From contig CM041465.1 of the NCBI GenBank assembly GCA_023213395.1, positions 91,953,741-92,017,740 on the forward strand: a DNA stretch of 64,000 nt, read 5' to 3'. The notes beneath the pieces were generated by a model. It was not told where the DNA came from. It ran no database searches and saw nothing but the letters and a program-made list of their open reading frames with translations. Source of the stretch: Cycas panzhihuaensis. Taxonomy: Eukaryota > Cycadophyta. Each line of letters begins with the position of its first letter. Positions within the stretch are counted from its first letter, which is position 1. The translations under genes were made by a program, and so were the position numbers. Below, piece after piece: positions 1-12,184 of this stretch.

Positions 1-590
1 GTATTAGTAGAGGACTTTGATTATAGCTTTTGTGCCCTTTGGTCATGTGGGGGAAGTAGTGCCTCACAATATTGTGTGTTTCTATTAATGTTCTTAAAAC
101 TGATTTGGATCTCAATAGATTCTAGAGCCAAGCACTTGCTTATGGTCAAATCACACATTGTTGCTTCCATCTTGAGGACCTTAGCATGATCCTTGAGGCA
201 TAAAGCATTGACAAAAAGGCCTCTCTTATGATCCTCAGCTAACATGGCCTTTAAGAAGTAGAGGAGATCATGGAACTGGTAGATGAAGTCTCTTATGAGC
301 TCATCATGTCCTTGTTTTAGGGAGAATGCCTTAGCCCCACTCTGAGAGGGTCTTACTACATCAAAATAGTTGATGAATACATCAACTAGCTTCTAAAAGT
401 AGACCATAGAATGGGCAGGGAGATGGTAGAACTATTTTAATGCATCTCCTTATAATGACATTAGAAATAACTTTATGAGGATACAATCGTATACCCAATA
501 ATCTATACACACCATGGTGACTATACTAACATGGTTAGTAGGGTCTTAAGAGGAAGTGGCATCAAATTTGGGTACTTTTAGTGGGTGAGG
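1..590 (-). pseudogene. Gag core of element C (retrotransposon gag, decayed, truncated by window edge)
   Basis: Gag is the structural protein that packages retrotransposon RNA into particles. On the minus strand one frame reads from about 590 to the edge with a few stops. Visible pieces are KFDATSS, DPTNHV, GDALK, VDVFINYFDVV, LKQGHDELIRDF, KRGLFVNALCL and KMEATMCDLTISKCLALESI. Position by position these match the element B gag at 20109-20640 (DLFVNALC, ATMCDSSIAKCLAL). The pattern F-D-G-T...D-P followed by G-D-A is typical of plant Ty3/gypsy gag. The last 74 codons are open, but earlier stops make a working product unlikely. Confidence 0.72.
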
Positions 591-1990
591 GATAAGTGTA
601 TCTACAAAGCCTCTAATGAAAGAGGGATAGACCTATAGTCCACAAAGGGGCATGCCCCTAGTTAGACTAGAGGATTGGAGGGGATATGAGGGTGATGGGT
701 AATATCTAGCTTTGGTGTGGGATGGATATAAAGGGTAAGTAGGGTAAAAGGTATGCCCTCATTGGTGAGGGAAATAAGGAGGATTAGGGTGAGGTATGGC
801 CCTTGTTTGGTAAGGAGGAACCATACTAGGATAAGGATAAGTAATGTACAAGGGTGGTCAAGAGTTGCTCGAGCCATCGTGTGCTTGAACATGATAGGAA
901 GAAGCAGTGTGAGCCATTACCCTTTGATGAGTAAAAGTTGAGAAAGGTGGTATGGAGAGTACCACGGGTGCCCCTTGATTAGGATGAGAAGATGGGATCG
1001 GTTGAGACACATAAGGTATGGGGTATAGAAGGGGTTTTTCCATAAAGGTCCCTTGATAAGAGGAGCTACCCCATAGAGGTGGAGGGGGTCTACCCTATAA
1101 GGGAGGAGAGGGTGAGAACCTCATATCCTAATTATTAGGATGTGTATTCCAATGGGATGTAGAGTGATGAGTCTACATAATATGGATGAGGGCAAATAGG
1201 TGGTCCTCCTCTATGTCCCATATATTGGGGATGAGGAGGGATGGATAGACCAACGAGAGGAACTTAGACTATGCTAAGTTAGGGAAGTATAGTTTGCAAT
1301 AGAGGGATGCTTGCTATAGCTTGGGAATTGGCTTAAGTCAGCATAGGGCCTCCCCTAAGTGAAACTCTCATAGTAGTAGATGTAGTGGTCACATCTTAGG
1401 TAAGCATAGTGGTACTTTGAGTGGAATTAGGGAGGGAAATTAGGATAGAGGTTATAGTATAGTTGAATAGTAAGTGCTAGGCCCACTTAGGGGTAACCTC
1501 TCCCACAACTACTTCAAAATAAGCATATAGGACCTTTATGGTGTCCTATAGTGGGTGTGATTCTGATCAAGAGAGTGGGCATGCCCACCTTACTAACTTA
1601 AGTGAGGGTGGAAAGTGAGAGGGATCTATTCCAGATCCTGAACATGGTCATGAGGGGGTATTCCCCCAATTATGTTGGTACGAGGGCCAATTGAGTTCTA
1701 ATAGAATGCATAAACCTTAGCAAATAGTGTGCCATATCATTGCCTATATGGGTGAGATCCTTATAGGGATAAGGTGCCTTAGGTTAAGGCTAATCTTAGG
1801 CATATAGATCATATGCTCAATCAACATGGTGACCTATGATGGATGACTCTTGGTTACTCAAAGACCTAATTTAGATGGGTAACATATAGGTAAAGGTCCT
1901 TGCATGATAGAAATTGAGCACCCTAACTAAGTAGAAATAAAATGAAGAGACGAGAAGACCTAGATGTACTAAATGCCTTCCTACTGTAAG
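591..1990 (-). other. Element C 5' leader and N-terminal gag region, decayed
   Basis: In the minus-strand frames this stretch is rich in Pro, Ser and His (for example SQPIPSSHPNQGAPVVLSIP at about 930-1010). It sits where element B has its Pro/Ser-rich N-terminal gag segment (20682-21410). Several stops break it up and no domain is recognisable. There is no sign of a host gene. Confidence 0.5.
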
Positions 1991-2008
1991 TCCTCAATAT
2001 GGTCGCTA
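1991..2008 (-). other. Primer-binding site of element C
   Basis: The minus strand reads TAGCGACCATATTGAGGA directly inside the LTR edge. Elements A and B carry TGGCGACCATATT at the same place. The expected initial TGG, which pairs with the CCA end of a tRNA primer, has mutated to TAG here, so the site is inactive. Confidence 0.65.
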
Positions 2009-2009
2009 G

Positions 2010-4474
2010 TGAAATACACTTGGTTAGGGGGTAGGTTATAAATAACTAACCTAATGACAAAAACCCTAGGGTGTGGAGGTCCAATTTATGGGAAAGAAAA
2101 CTAATGATCCTAACCAAGGTGTTTGTGTGCCTCTTGGATGTGAGTGTGAGGGAACACTATACATTGAATAATGAAATGGAGGCTGAACTATGGCAATCAT
2201 AAGGATGCATGCATGTGGATGGTCATATTATTTCAACTTTAATGGCCTATGACAAACTAGGGGGGAGGAAGCATACACCTATATGTAGTTATGTGCCTTC
2301 TTGTTTTTATAAAAATAAGCAACAAATCTTAGCTAAAGACACAATGTTATCATATGGGTTCAAGGACTTGCAACCGTGTGATCCCTTCTCTCGTTTAGGC
2401 TTGTAACTAAATAATAAGATAAGGACCAATGCACCTAACATTCTATGCAATGTAATGTAAATGGGAAAATAAAATAGGAATGATTTTCACTTTTTATTTT
2501 GGGTTTTTCTCTTATATTTACTTTTTAAGGAAAATTTCCTTTTAAATTAAAAGAGAGAAAGAAAATAAATAAAAGGTCTATACAAATGAAATAAATTTCC
2601 TTTTCTTTTTTTTCTCCCTACACTTTATTTTCCTTGGCCCTTTTCTTTTTAAAAAGGAAAAAGGGGAGATGAGGTGGTGTAGGCTAAAAAGGGATATTCC
2701 TAGATTCCTTTTCCCTTACTCCTTATATTATTCTTAAAACTTCTTTTTCTTCTCCTTTTCTTTCTTTCTTTTTTTTTTTCCCTTACTAAAAAGAAAGCAA
2801 GTTAAGATAAGTAAAAAAGATGACATACCTAGTAGTAGTAGTATTTGTCTATTGAGTAATGCATTTTCTTAACTCATAGTGAATGATGCCAAAAAAGTGG
2901 TTCGAATGGGAAATGCACTATAATACAAATCTAGAGTAAATATGGCAATATTTCTTCTTACTATATTTGCTTATGACATAGGAAAGAATACAACAAAGAC
3001 TCCAAAATCTGAAAATATAAACTAAAACTCAATGAGCTAACATACCTTTTTTAGGAGTCATTACTAAGGGACTGTAGTAGAAGAACCCAAGATCTTGGCT
3101 AATGAAAGAGAAGAACCTTTCCTTTCTAAAAGAGAGTTAGTATACCTACAAGACAATTGCTAGCCAAGAGTATAACAAAATATGCAGAATATCTCTAATA
3201 TATAATATGATCAAAGATGAGCCAAAGAGATATCTGAATTAATAAGTAAGAAATGGTTTGAAGGAGCCTCAAAATGGCCCAAGTATCCCCATAATATGAT
3301 AAACTCACTAAGTGGTACTTGGATGTTACCTCCCTTTGCAACTTCCTCTTTTAGACCTATGGAGAAATAAGCACAAAGTAAGCTAACAAGGGGAATTTTA
3401 TGCAAGGGGAATGATTAAGCAATAAATGACAAGTCAAATGGAGCAAAATAAGATGGAAATAAATAATAAAAATATATGGATCACTTACCACAAATTAAAA
3501 GAAGAAGGATTACCTCTTCCTTGAATGATGGAGATGGACAACGGCTACTAAACTCCCCTCCAAGACTTACTCTTGCTATTGAATGTATGTACTCCTAAGG
3601 ATATAGTCATAAAGAAGATGTGTGGATTAAGGTTGCTTAATTCTCATTAAACTTCAACAACATAATGATGTGGTATATGACTTAACTTGATCTCCCTCTC
3701 CAATAAAAAAATTAGAGAGATTTATAGATGAGGTTGAGGTTAGGGGACATGGTTTTTAGACCACAATATGGGAGAAAACCTTAGGATAAATCCATGAGTC
3801 TTGCTCATGGATTTGGGCCAAAATCACATGGAGAAGATCAAAATAGGGTATGATTTGGCTTCTTGGGCCACCCAAATCTAATAGGCATTGATTTAGGACT
3901 GATGCGGCCCACCTAAGACTATCAGAGAAGTATTTATGAGCCAACTATCATTGATACACCCAAATTTGGGTTGTTGATAGTTGTAGCATAAAGATATTTA
4001 TGGTATTGTGAAATCATTTATGATATCATAAAATACTTTATGGTGTCACTAGTGCATAAAAAACAAGTAGTAATTTGGAAATAGATTCAATTTCCTAATG
4101 GAAAACCCATCAAAATAAGCCAAAATCTCACCATGAACTTGGATGTAGACATAATCAAAAGAAGGCAACAAACTATGAAAAATAGGAGAATTGATGAATC
4201 AAAATGAAGTAAAGAGGATACTACAAAGGGGATAAGCACATATTCTCACTCGATAATCCTCATGAGTGGACTAACGACCATCAACTAGAGTTATACTAAT
4301 CATTGGTTAAAAAATACATGGGCTACTACATCTAATAATCAAGCAAATAAAATCATACATCTATTATCTATGGTAACGATATGTAAAATCAATGAAATAT
4401 AAAGAGTAATGCACCATACCTTTGCTTACCTATTTGTTGTAGCTCCATGCCATTCTCAAAAGCCAAGAAATACA
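2010..4474 (-). repeat. 5' LTR of element C
   Basis: The inner edge starts TGAAATACACTTGGTTAGG, one base from the primer site. The LTR of element B has CACTTGGTTAGG near the same edge. The outer edge (near 4474) aligns with the outer edges of B's LTRs: a run of ...CTTACCTA... followed by a Gly/Ser-like stretch and ...GAAATACA, against ...GGGAAACA in B. At about 3990-4040 lies a palindrome-rich stretch in the same place as the palindromes of B's LTR. There is no partner LTR in the window, so both boundaries are by analogy. Confidence 0.6.
4017..4032. repeat. Perfect 16-bp palindrome in LTR C
   Basis: TTTATGATATCATAAA is its own reverse complement. It lies about 450 bp from the outer LTR edge, in the position of the GGTACC-centred palindrome of element B. 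Confidence 0.6.
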
Positions 4475-5300
4475 TGGGTCTATAAATGTTAGAATATATT
4501 AGACCTAATAGTTCCTTAGCATGCTAAGCTCTTCCATATGATTTGAACAAAGCCTGATGATATTTTCCCATGAAACAAGCCTTACAAATACATTTGGTTT
4601 GCTTGATATTTAGTATTCCATGCACCATATTTAGTTTGAAAAGTAGATGAAAGTTGCTTATATTCAAGTGACTAAGGCGTTAATTTCATAACTGGTCTTT
4701 TAGAAGTCCTTAAGAAATAAGAGCTTTAGAGAAGATTGCTCATTAGTAATTAAAGTGGAAGTAGAATTATAAGAAGTGGAAGTTATATTACTGCAAGAGC
4801 TAGTTTCAGTTTATGGGAATAAAGGTCTTAAAATTATATCCAGCTTATATAGACATTGGTCTTTATATCAGAGGTAATCAAATTGCCATTCAAATCTATA
4901 ATTAAACATTTCCCAAGGTGATTGAACAAAACATTGAAGTTTTATTTATTTATCTAGCTAATTAATAGTAAATTACATGTTATACCAAGGACACAGAAGA
5001 CATTATTAAGGTGATATCGAATGTTAGAAATCCTTAAAGATTTGGGAGTATTATCAATCTTGGCAACCTCTAAAATGGTATCATCATTAAATATAATCAA
5101 TTGGTCCTATGCTAGCCTTACATATCTAAGTAGTTCTTTAGAACTTATCATGTGACAAGAGGCTCCAAAATTTATCAAAATGGTGTGTAGTTGATGCAAC
5201 AAAGAAAAGGTTTTGAGAATTGACCATGTGGCCATATTGATTCTAATTTTGACTTTTTTTATGATTTCTATTTTATTGATTGCCTTAAGGGGCATTATGA
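4475..5300 (-). pseudogene. Element D pol: copia protease and GAG-pre-integrase, broken
   Basis: Near 5105-5200 the minus strand reads ILINFGASCHMISSKELL, the copia protease active site, where D-S-G-A-S is expected; the catalytic Asp is now Asn. About 400 bases on comes RLSHLNISNFHLLFKLNMV, then CICKACFMGKYHQALF (the C-x2-C knuckle and GK.H...F of the copia GAG-pre-integrase domain), then LLGLIYSNIYRPM, matching the usual L-x-L-I-H-S-D-x-x-G-P-M start of the integrase core. The reading ends exactly at the LTR of element C. Several stops and the lost Asp show it is dead. Confidence 0.72.
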
Positions 5301-5426
5301 TTCTATCTCCTTAGTCCTTTATAGTTATTTTGGTTTTGCCTTCTTAGTCCTTGATAATTACCACATCAATGATTCTAATTGCCCAATATTATAGGATGGT
5401 TTTAGTGTTGTTGTTATTAAAGATTA

Positions 5427-6259
5427 GTTTTTTACTTCTTATAATCAAGTGTAATATATCCAGATTCACAAAAGTAATGACAAATAACATGAGTAGGATA
5501 TTGTGGTTGCCATTAATATTATTGGTAGGGATGTTGATTTAAATTCATTAAACTGAACTATTAAGTTAGGTGTAGACACTATTATCTCCCTTTATACCAT
5601 GTTACAAAGGCAAGAGTAGAAGAGGAAGCACTTGAATCTCCCAATCTATTTAGAATGTATTCCTCTTAAAGTAGTAAACATTCAAAGTTGTTGAAATTAA
5701 GTGTGGCAAGATGATTAATTTGAGATAGGTTAGATATGAGGGAATTATATCTAGTTGGTAAAACATTGACTATACAAGATACAAGAACACTGTCATCAAG
5801 TAGTTGTCCTATAACACTCAACTAGTTCTCAATCAATTTGATCTATGTCAAATTGGTTGTAATTGATACAATAAGTGGTATAGAGTAGAGCTAGGCTTTG
5901 AGCATAATAGCTCTTACATTATCCTTCCTCATGTATAGTACACATATTATATTTTAAGCATCAATAGAAGTAGGTGTAACTTTAGTATTTTGGTTAATAT
6001 TAACTTCATAAGACAAGTGTAGGAAAGAAATGGTAGCTTTATAAAAGAATTTAAAGGAAGCTATAATAGTTGGATTAGTAAGAATGACAACATTAGGATC
6101 ATTGGGATCTTAGGTGTCTTTAGGCATAGGAATATCACTAAAAACATAAGCCCATAGTTTGTTTATTATTAGAATATTCTTGACTTGTTTCTTCTAAGCT
6201 AAGAAATTATTACTACTAGATAATTTAATTGTATTAGTTGTGACCATTTAAAGTGCCAT
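5427..6259 (-). pseudogene. Element D gag: copia-type gag with degenerate CCHC knuckle
   Basis: The likely start is the ATG at 6257-6259 (MALKMVTTNTIKLSSSNNF), followed by LAWKKQVKNILIINKLWAYVF; the pattern N-F-x-x-W-K and L...W is typical of copia gag N-termini. Downstream come VLPTRYNSLISNLSQINHL (match to V-L-x-x-L-P-x-x-Y) and ECLLLEEYIL (with a stop). The knuckle at 5427-5489 reads CHYFCESGYITLDYK, a damaged C-x2-C-x4-H-x4-C. There are several in-frame stops. Gag would have packaged the element's RNA. Confidence 0.65.
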
Positions 6260-7564
6260 TTTGTCTTAAGTATATGCCCTATCTACCTAAAAAGGTTTGA
6301 TAAACTAGTAGCTATAGTCTTTATATATTTTTTCCTAATATCCCCTTGTAGTTAAGACAATTTTGTCTAATGGCATACCTTCTTATAAGTGGCAACTTGA
6401 GGGCCATATATACCCAAAGGTACATGTGCATTATTGAAGGCTCTACCACCCCCTAATACTATTGACCCACTTGCATTAGATTTATGGCCTAAATGATAGA
6501 TCCTCATCTATGGGCATACCTATAACTAAGGTACTCACTTCTTTGAGTTTAGGCTAATCTCTAAACTCCTAGGATTTTAGATAAATACATTAGTCTGCCA
6601 CTTAGTATGCTTGATAGTTATTGCCTCCTCCTATAATCCATACAGTTTAAGAAAGCATAATAGTATGTTTGAGGGTGGTAACTTGAAGGGTCCTAACCAT
6701 TCCCCTTACAAGACTTGTAATCAAGGTCATTCACTTAGGAGTTATCTTGTTTAATCTTTTAAGTTTATTATTATTATTTTTAAAGATTTTATAATTAAAT
6801 TTTTTAATGTTTTTAAACAATTATATAACAAAAATTAAAAAAACCCAAAAAACCCTAAAAAATAGCCTAAAATAGATTAAAAATAGGCTTAAAATGATTA
6901 AAAAAGATTAAAAAGAAAACTTTAGGTAAAGTCAAATATAAAAAAGAGGATATTCTATGAATATTTTAAAGTGTATAACCTAAAGTTTTCAAAACTATAG
7001 AAAATAAAAAATTAAATGACGATTTTGGAAAATTAGAATAATCAAATGAGGATACAAGGAAAAATTTCTCTTCAATAAAGCTCTAGAGACTCAATCTAAC
7101 ACTGCATTCAAGCTTAAGATGCTATAAGGAATAGAATAAGTGCTCATAGTAATTAGTTCCATCACTCTTACTATGAATGGTAGTGAGAAGAAAATGTAAA
7201 ATTCACCCTCCTCTATAACTTATAAAAAAAATTGATCAATAGATCTTTGTAATTTGAAACTAGAGTTTGTTTTAGATAGGATATAGAGGAATAACTATCT
7301 TATAAGAATGTAGAATGCATCTTTGAGAATAAGAGTTGCAAACATATTTCTCAAGCTATATGATATAAGATTATATCCTCTTCAATGAGCTTGATGAATA
7401 GTTATTTAAACCCAATAAAAATTAGATACAGATGATTGAGAAAATTATAAAGATCCATTGCATCCATGCATTATAATGAAACCTCACAAAATCACATTAC
7501 CTTTATCGACCTTTGTCGACCTTAATTGACCTAATATATCAACGGAGCAAATGGTATTACTTCT
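6260..7564. other. Unassigned AT-rich spacer between elements D and B
   Basis: No reading frame longer than about 60 codons and no recognisable protein. It should contain the leader and LTR of element D, but no primer site was found. At 7501-7530 there are three copies of a 10-bp unit (CTTTATCGAC, CTTTGTCGAC, CTTAATTGAC). Confidence 0.5.
7560..7564. repeat. Candidate target-site duplication of element B, left copy
   Basis: CTTCT directly before the LTR; the right copy after 25009 reads CTTCC. They match at four of five bases, and the difference is a transition. Confidence 0.5.
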
Positions 7565-10280
7565 TGGAATTGCATATATGGGATGGTAACCACACTTGGT
7601 TAGGATTAGATTAATCAACGAAGAGTTTCAGAATCTAAGGTCAATTCGGCAAATGAGAGAGGTCACCTGCACAAGGCATCCACGTATTAGAATGTAGGTT
7701 TGGGACCCATGAATGGCGCACAACTCCCTTCTGGGTAACTCGACTTTGGTTTTGAGGGTAGAAGGAGTGAGGGATATCCTTGGTTTCTTGAGTAACCTCA
7801 AGAAGTAGGTCCTTCCACCCTTGGATGGCCAAAGGAGAGAGGTAAAGTTAAACGAAGGAATGACTCTTCATAGAAGGAAAAGGGTATGGATGAGGTGTAT
7901 TCAAACAAACAGTGTGGGAGGTATACACTTGTGGAAGGGAGGTTGGATAGCCACCCTATGAGCAGAACCAACCCAAAAGGAAGGCTGCTAAGGCTACCTA
8001 ACTACTATATGCATGATAAGATGAGAGGGGAGTGATCTAGAGGTAAGGTCTTCCGTAGGCTAATATACCCAAGGCGGGCTTGGGGATGTGAGGTGACGAG
8101 AAAAAGGGGTTTTCACCATTTTAAGTGTAAAGGGTTTAGTCTTCTATGTATTGTGGTGAAGTGATAAATATTTTGTTATGTTTATTACAAATAGGGAAGA
8201 AACCATAAACTACTGAATAAGCTCTCGTTTACTCTCTAATATAACAACCTCACTCTCCTTTGATTTTCTATGAAAGAAAAAGAAATAAAGAGGCTAGTCA
8301 AATAGTTGCAAACGTGCATGCAAGGGGTGTAAGGCCAAACAGAAGGACATGCAATCAAGTAAGGAAGCAAAAGAGTGTGATTTCTACTTCATGCACTTTC
8401 CTAGATGAATAAACGAAGCAAACACATGCAAATAATGAATGCAAGTTCATTTCTCTACTCTTTCTTCCTTTTTTATTCTATGTATACAAGCAAATAAACT
8501 TTGAACAAGAGAAAGAGAGTGATAAGAAAAGAGTAGTGGTGCACTTGGAAGATCATGTGACCAGATGAATTTGTTCCCTCGTGTTGCACTTGATTTTCCC
8601 TTCCCTTTCCCCAAACATGAGCGGTGTCGGGCAATGATGTTGGGGCTTTCTTACCTTCCCAAAGTTGAACAAGAAAGGACAAGAAAGGAAAAAGGAAATG
8701 ACTATGCAAAAAGATTAGAAAGTGACAAGGGAATAAAGGAGAAGGACGTACCCAAGTTGATGTGCTTCTTTCTCTTCCATATGCGGTGTAGTGATAACCT
8801 ACAATCAAAGAGTATTTCCCTTTCCTAAGGGGCTGCTAGGGTACGATATATATATATAAATTACATAAAGTAGTATAATCAAAGTATACTAATCAAGTGA
8901 AACCTTTATTCAAGAGATAATTTCCAACCTTCTTATGCTATCAAGACAAGAAAGTGGATAGAGATAGTTAGCCTTAGAATAGCTAACCCTCCATAAAACA
9001 CACCTCCACGCTACCCAAGCACATAAATAGTAGATAAAGATTGAATAAAGAGGGCTAAATATATGGACAATGGGCTGCAAAAAGGCAGCAAATGTTGATA
9101 ATATTGCAAAAATTATGATATGCAACTTTTGCAACCCAAAGTTAATCCAACACCCAAAGGCAAGGTGGGGTATGATTGGGGCTGAAATCCTTGCCTATGT
9201 AAGGCTCACAAGGCTAGAAAAAGTGTAATAATAGGCTACATATGCTACTACCAGTGGTGGCCTCTCTTCCAAGAGCTCTTTTGTAGCCCAAGGGAAGCAT
9301 AGAGGGGGAAGAGGAAAAGGGGAGAAGGGGGCTACCCTTGAGGAGAAGGCCTTGCTGGGTTGTGGAACCCACTTTAGCTCTTTTCTCTCACCCTTTTGGG
9401 ACCTCTCCCTCACTGCCTCCTTAGAGAAATTAGGGAATAGTAGGAAGGTATGGAGGACAAACAAGGAAAGGTGGAGGGGGTGCCTCCTTTGCACAATGGA
9501 AAAACTAAGGAAAGAAGAAGGTACATAGGATGTTTCAATCACTTTTAAGGAACTTAAAAGGAGCAAAATGAAATAAGAATGGGATGATACCTTCTATAGG
9601 TGAATTAGGAACATATCTGCCTAAGAAAATGGTAGAGGAAGGTAGCCCTACAAGGGTTATAGGTGAAACCTTTAGCAAGCTATGAAATCTGAAGAGACAA
9701 ACTTGATGGAGTATGATGCTTATACTTGGAGGTAAGCCTTAGAGCGTGTCTTGCTTAAAGGGGCCTTATCTTAGGCCTACTACCGCGAATCTGAGTTGTA
9801 GGGGACTGATATTAGGCTGGAACACAGGTATGTCTGGTGTTGCAGGGCATTTCTATAGGAGATGACCTGTGAGAGAGCAAGAAGAGATGAGAGAAAGTGG
9901 AAGAAGATGAAGAAAATGATGTCTTTTTTGGGTTTTAAACCTAACCCTAGCTTAATTGAGTGATTAGGGTTTAACTAGGGCTAGTAATACGACTCAGCCA
10001 TGTGGAAATTTTGTAATAAATATGAAATTTACCATGATAGATTTAAAAAAAAGGTTTATAATAATTGCCCCATGGTAAACTTCGTGGTACCGTAAAGTTT
10101 ACTATAGTACCACGATATCTGTCACAGTGCGATGATAGCATAATGGATCAATAAGTCATGCAGTGGAAAATAGATGCTTTGATCTACCTTTCTTGAGAAG
10201 TGATAAAGGAAAAGGATAGAAGCGTACCTACACTTACCTACGTTGACTTGCCAAAACCCATTCCTGGTAGCTGGGAAACA
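7565..10280 (-). repeat. 3' LTR of element B (about 2.7 kb)
   Basis: Aligns along its length with 21956-25009. Edges on the plus strand are TGGAAT... and ...GGGAAACA. Differences from the partner are mostly transitions, many at CG sites. It lacks about 380 bp that the right LTR has at 24493-24872. A TA-rich stretch at 8848-8862, matching 23229-23246 in the partner, is a plausible TATA region for leftward transcription. Small reading frames inside it have no counterpart pattern and are not genes. Confidence 0.85.
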
Positions 10281-10290
10281 CTGCCCCCTT
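10281..10290 (-). other. Polypurine tract of element B
   Basis: On the minus strand AAGGGGGCAG stands directly before the LTR start TGTTTCCC. This is where plus-strand DNA synthesis starts. Element A has AAGGGAGCAAA before TGTTTCAC at its equivalent place. Confidence 0.8.
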
Positions 10291-10352
10291 AGCAATAGAG
10301 CCTCATTGCTCGAAAGCGCAACACGATGGCAAATGCTGACAACACAATATTA

Positions 10353-10355
<3 letters not shown>

Positions 10356-10386
<31 letters not shown>
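10356..10386. repeat. (TA)n microsatellite
   Basis: About 15 TA units just inside the 3' LTR of element B. Confidence 0.95.
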
Positions 10387-10394
<8 letters not shown>

Positions 10395-10794
10395 TAATAA
10401 TGGTATGAGCTAAGGGTAATGATGAGTGTCATAACGGGACATATGGGAGTGGAAGCGAGAGTGAGATGATATAGGGGTTGCCTATGTGCCACCTATAGTC
10501 GACCGGCAATGATGACAGATGGGGGGGATGGCCCTATTGTAGGGGTTTGAGAAAAAAGGTGGTGATTACCCCATAAAGGATCATACAGATGTCATGAATA
10601 GGGTATTATATGCATAAGCAAGTCAAAAATAGTGGGGGTCATGTGCTAAGAATGGGGTAAGGAGACAAACCTAGTGGTCAGAATAGTTTAGCCTCATTAG
10701 CGACCAGCTTTCGGAGGAGCGAATGGATCACAATATAAAGGAAGGAACGATCTGAGACTTAGGCACCTAGGTGATTGGACAAGTCTCTTAAGGG

Positions 10795-11215
10795 GGGTCA
10801 CCAAGAAGAGGGAGATGATGCTCAAGGATGAGACGAACAAGATTGTCCACCTCAGCATTGTGATCCCAAGGAATATGTCAGATATCGATAGACGAAAAGT
10901 GTGCCAAAAGAAACCTAGTGGTCGAGGCGAGTGTCCTCAACGTGGGCAATACACCTAGTAGATCTAGGTGAGATGGGACACCACAACCTGAGATTCACAG
11001 AAGAGGATGGTGGGTCTACAGTGGAAGTGAAGCATATCGGTTAGGGCCTAAACAATAGTTGTGTATTTAGCTTCATTATTAGTGGCATCGGGAAGGAAAA
11101 TCCCAAAACACATAAAGTCATATCTGGAAGGGTCACAGAGAATCCACACAGTGGCAGAGGGGCCAAGGTTATCGAGGCTCCCACCATCGATGAAGACGAG
11201 TAATGCTATGGTAGA
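10795..11215 (-). pseudogene. Second RNase H (aRNH-type) of element B
   Basis: RNase H degrades RNA in RNA-DNA hybrids during reverse transcription. The minus strand reads ALLVFIDGGS (first acidic residue), WILCDPSRYDF, PDATNNEAKYTTIV (the catalytic Glu in N-N-E-A-x-Y), CESQVVVSHL (usually G-D-S-Q; Asp replaced by Glu) and HIPWDHNAEVDNLVRLILEH (C-terminal H/R-x-x-N-x-x-A/V-D motif). These pieces fall in more than one frame, so there are frameshifts. This is separate from the RNase H fused to RT at 16652-16900. It lies downstream of integrase, an arrangement reported for some plant Tat elements. Element A has the same domain at 43985-44434. Confidence 0.75.
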
Positions 11216-12180
11216 AGGAATATAGGTCTCAATAGGGCAAATTGAGAAAAAAGAGTGCCGACAGGGTCGATGGGGCGAAAAGGACTCAACGTAGTGAAAC
11301 GATCACAAGGGACTCAAGCAACTATCGATAGGGACTGTGAAGGGCAAGAGGACCCAAGGATGAGGCTACTTAAGGATGAGGAGACTAACATGGTAGACAT
11401 GAAGGAAATGACAGCCAAAAGGCCCTCCCTAGGGTCCTAAATAGGGAGGGCATTTCCTTTGGGGACCCTAGGGGCACGAACGGTGTCAAAAATAGGTTCG
11501 GGATGATGAGACAACCCAAATGAGTATAAACTTGGCATATTTAGAAATGGCACAAAAATTGAGATAGAAGGGGCCTCACAAGACTGAAGGGGATGCCATA
11601 AATGCACCCAAAGAATGAGAGGAGAAGAGGGCTATGAAGGTAAAATGGAAGACAGATGTAGAAGGCAAAGGTAACTAGGGGAGAGGGATGGTCTTAAGGG
11701 CTGTCGCAGCAAGAGAAAAGGAGGAGGTACTCGTCAGGGCCCTCGCTTATATAAGGAAAACTCATCGAAAACAAGATTCATTTTCATAGGCTCACGATCG
11801 ATTTAGAGCCCTTTTCCTTACATAATAGAGTGCCGCCTGACTTCAGAGGCATACAGAGGGAGATCAAACCATTGGATTAGGGCACAAAGATAGCCAGTAT
11901 GGCTAGGGAGGTGAGATGACAGTAGCTAGGCTGGATCCAGTGAGTGGATCATATTTTATCCCTTCCATTTCATCGTTTGAAGTTTATGTGTTTTTAAGCT
12001 TTTACTAGGCAATTTTAGGCCCCTTAAGGGCGAATTGGGATCTCTTGGAGCTTGAATTAGGTCCAGAGAGAGGAAGGACCAAGGCAATAGGTAGCCCTAG
12101 TCCTAGTGGGCCTGAGTGTGGCCCACCCAGGAAAAAAATTTAGGTTTTTTGGGTAGGAATTCCCCCCCTTTTATGGGGGT
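11216..12180. other. Element B spacer between second RNase H and antisense frame
   Basis: No domain recognised on either strand. A short plus-strand frame at 11255-11440 has no supporting pattern. The stretch is more GC-rich than its surroundings. Confidence 0.4.
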
Positions 12181-12184
12181 GTTA

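Larger units (their letters stand above)
1..4474 (-). mobile_element. Element C: Tat-like Ty3/gypsy retrotransposon, right part only
   Basis: Reading leftwards from the right end, the window shows a 5' LTR (2010-4474), a primer-binding site (1991-2008), a Pro/Ser-rich leader and the gag core, which runs off the left edge. The gag core is clearly related to that of element B. Beyond the LTR the sequence changes abruptly to a copia integrase, so C probably inserted into element D. The other LTR and pol lie outside the window, so the target duplication cannot be checked. Confidence 0.75.
4475..6259 (-). mobile_element. Element D: Ty1/copia fragment (gag, protease, start of integrase)
   Basis: Reading leftwards from 6259 the order is gag, CCHC knuckle, aspartic protease and GAG-pre-integrase, the copia order. 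It stops at 4475 inside the start of the integrase core, where LTR C begins. No copia LTR or methionine-tRNA primer site was recognised in 6260-7564. Confidence 0.72.

Noticed and set aside
8473-9566. Reading frames of 74-123 codons inside LTR B
   Set aside because: They lie in LTR sequence, are mostly not kept in the partner LTR, and show no domain.
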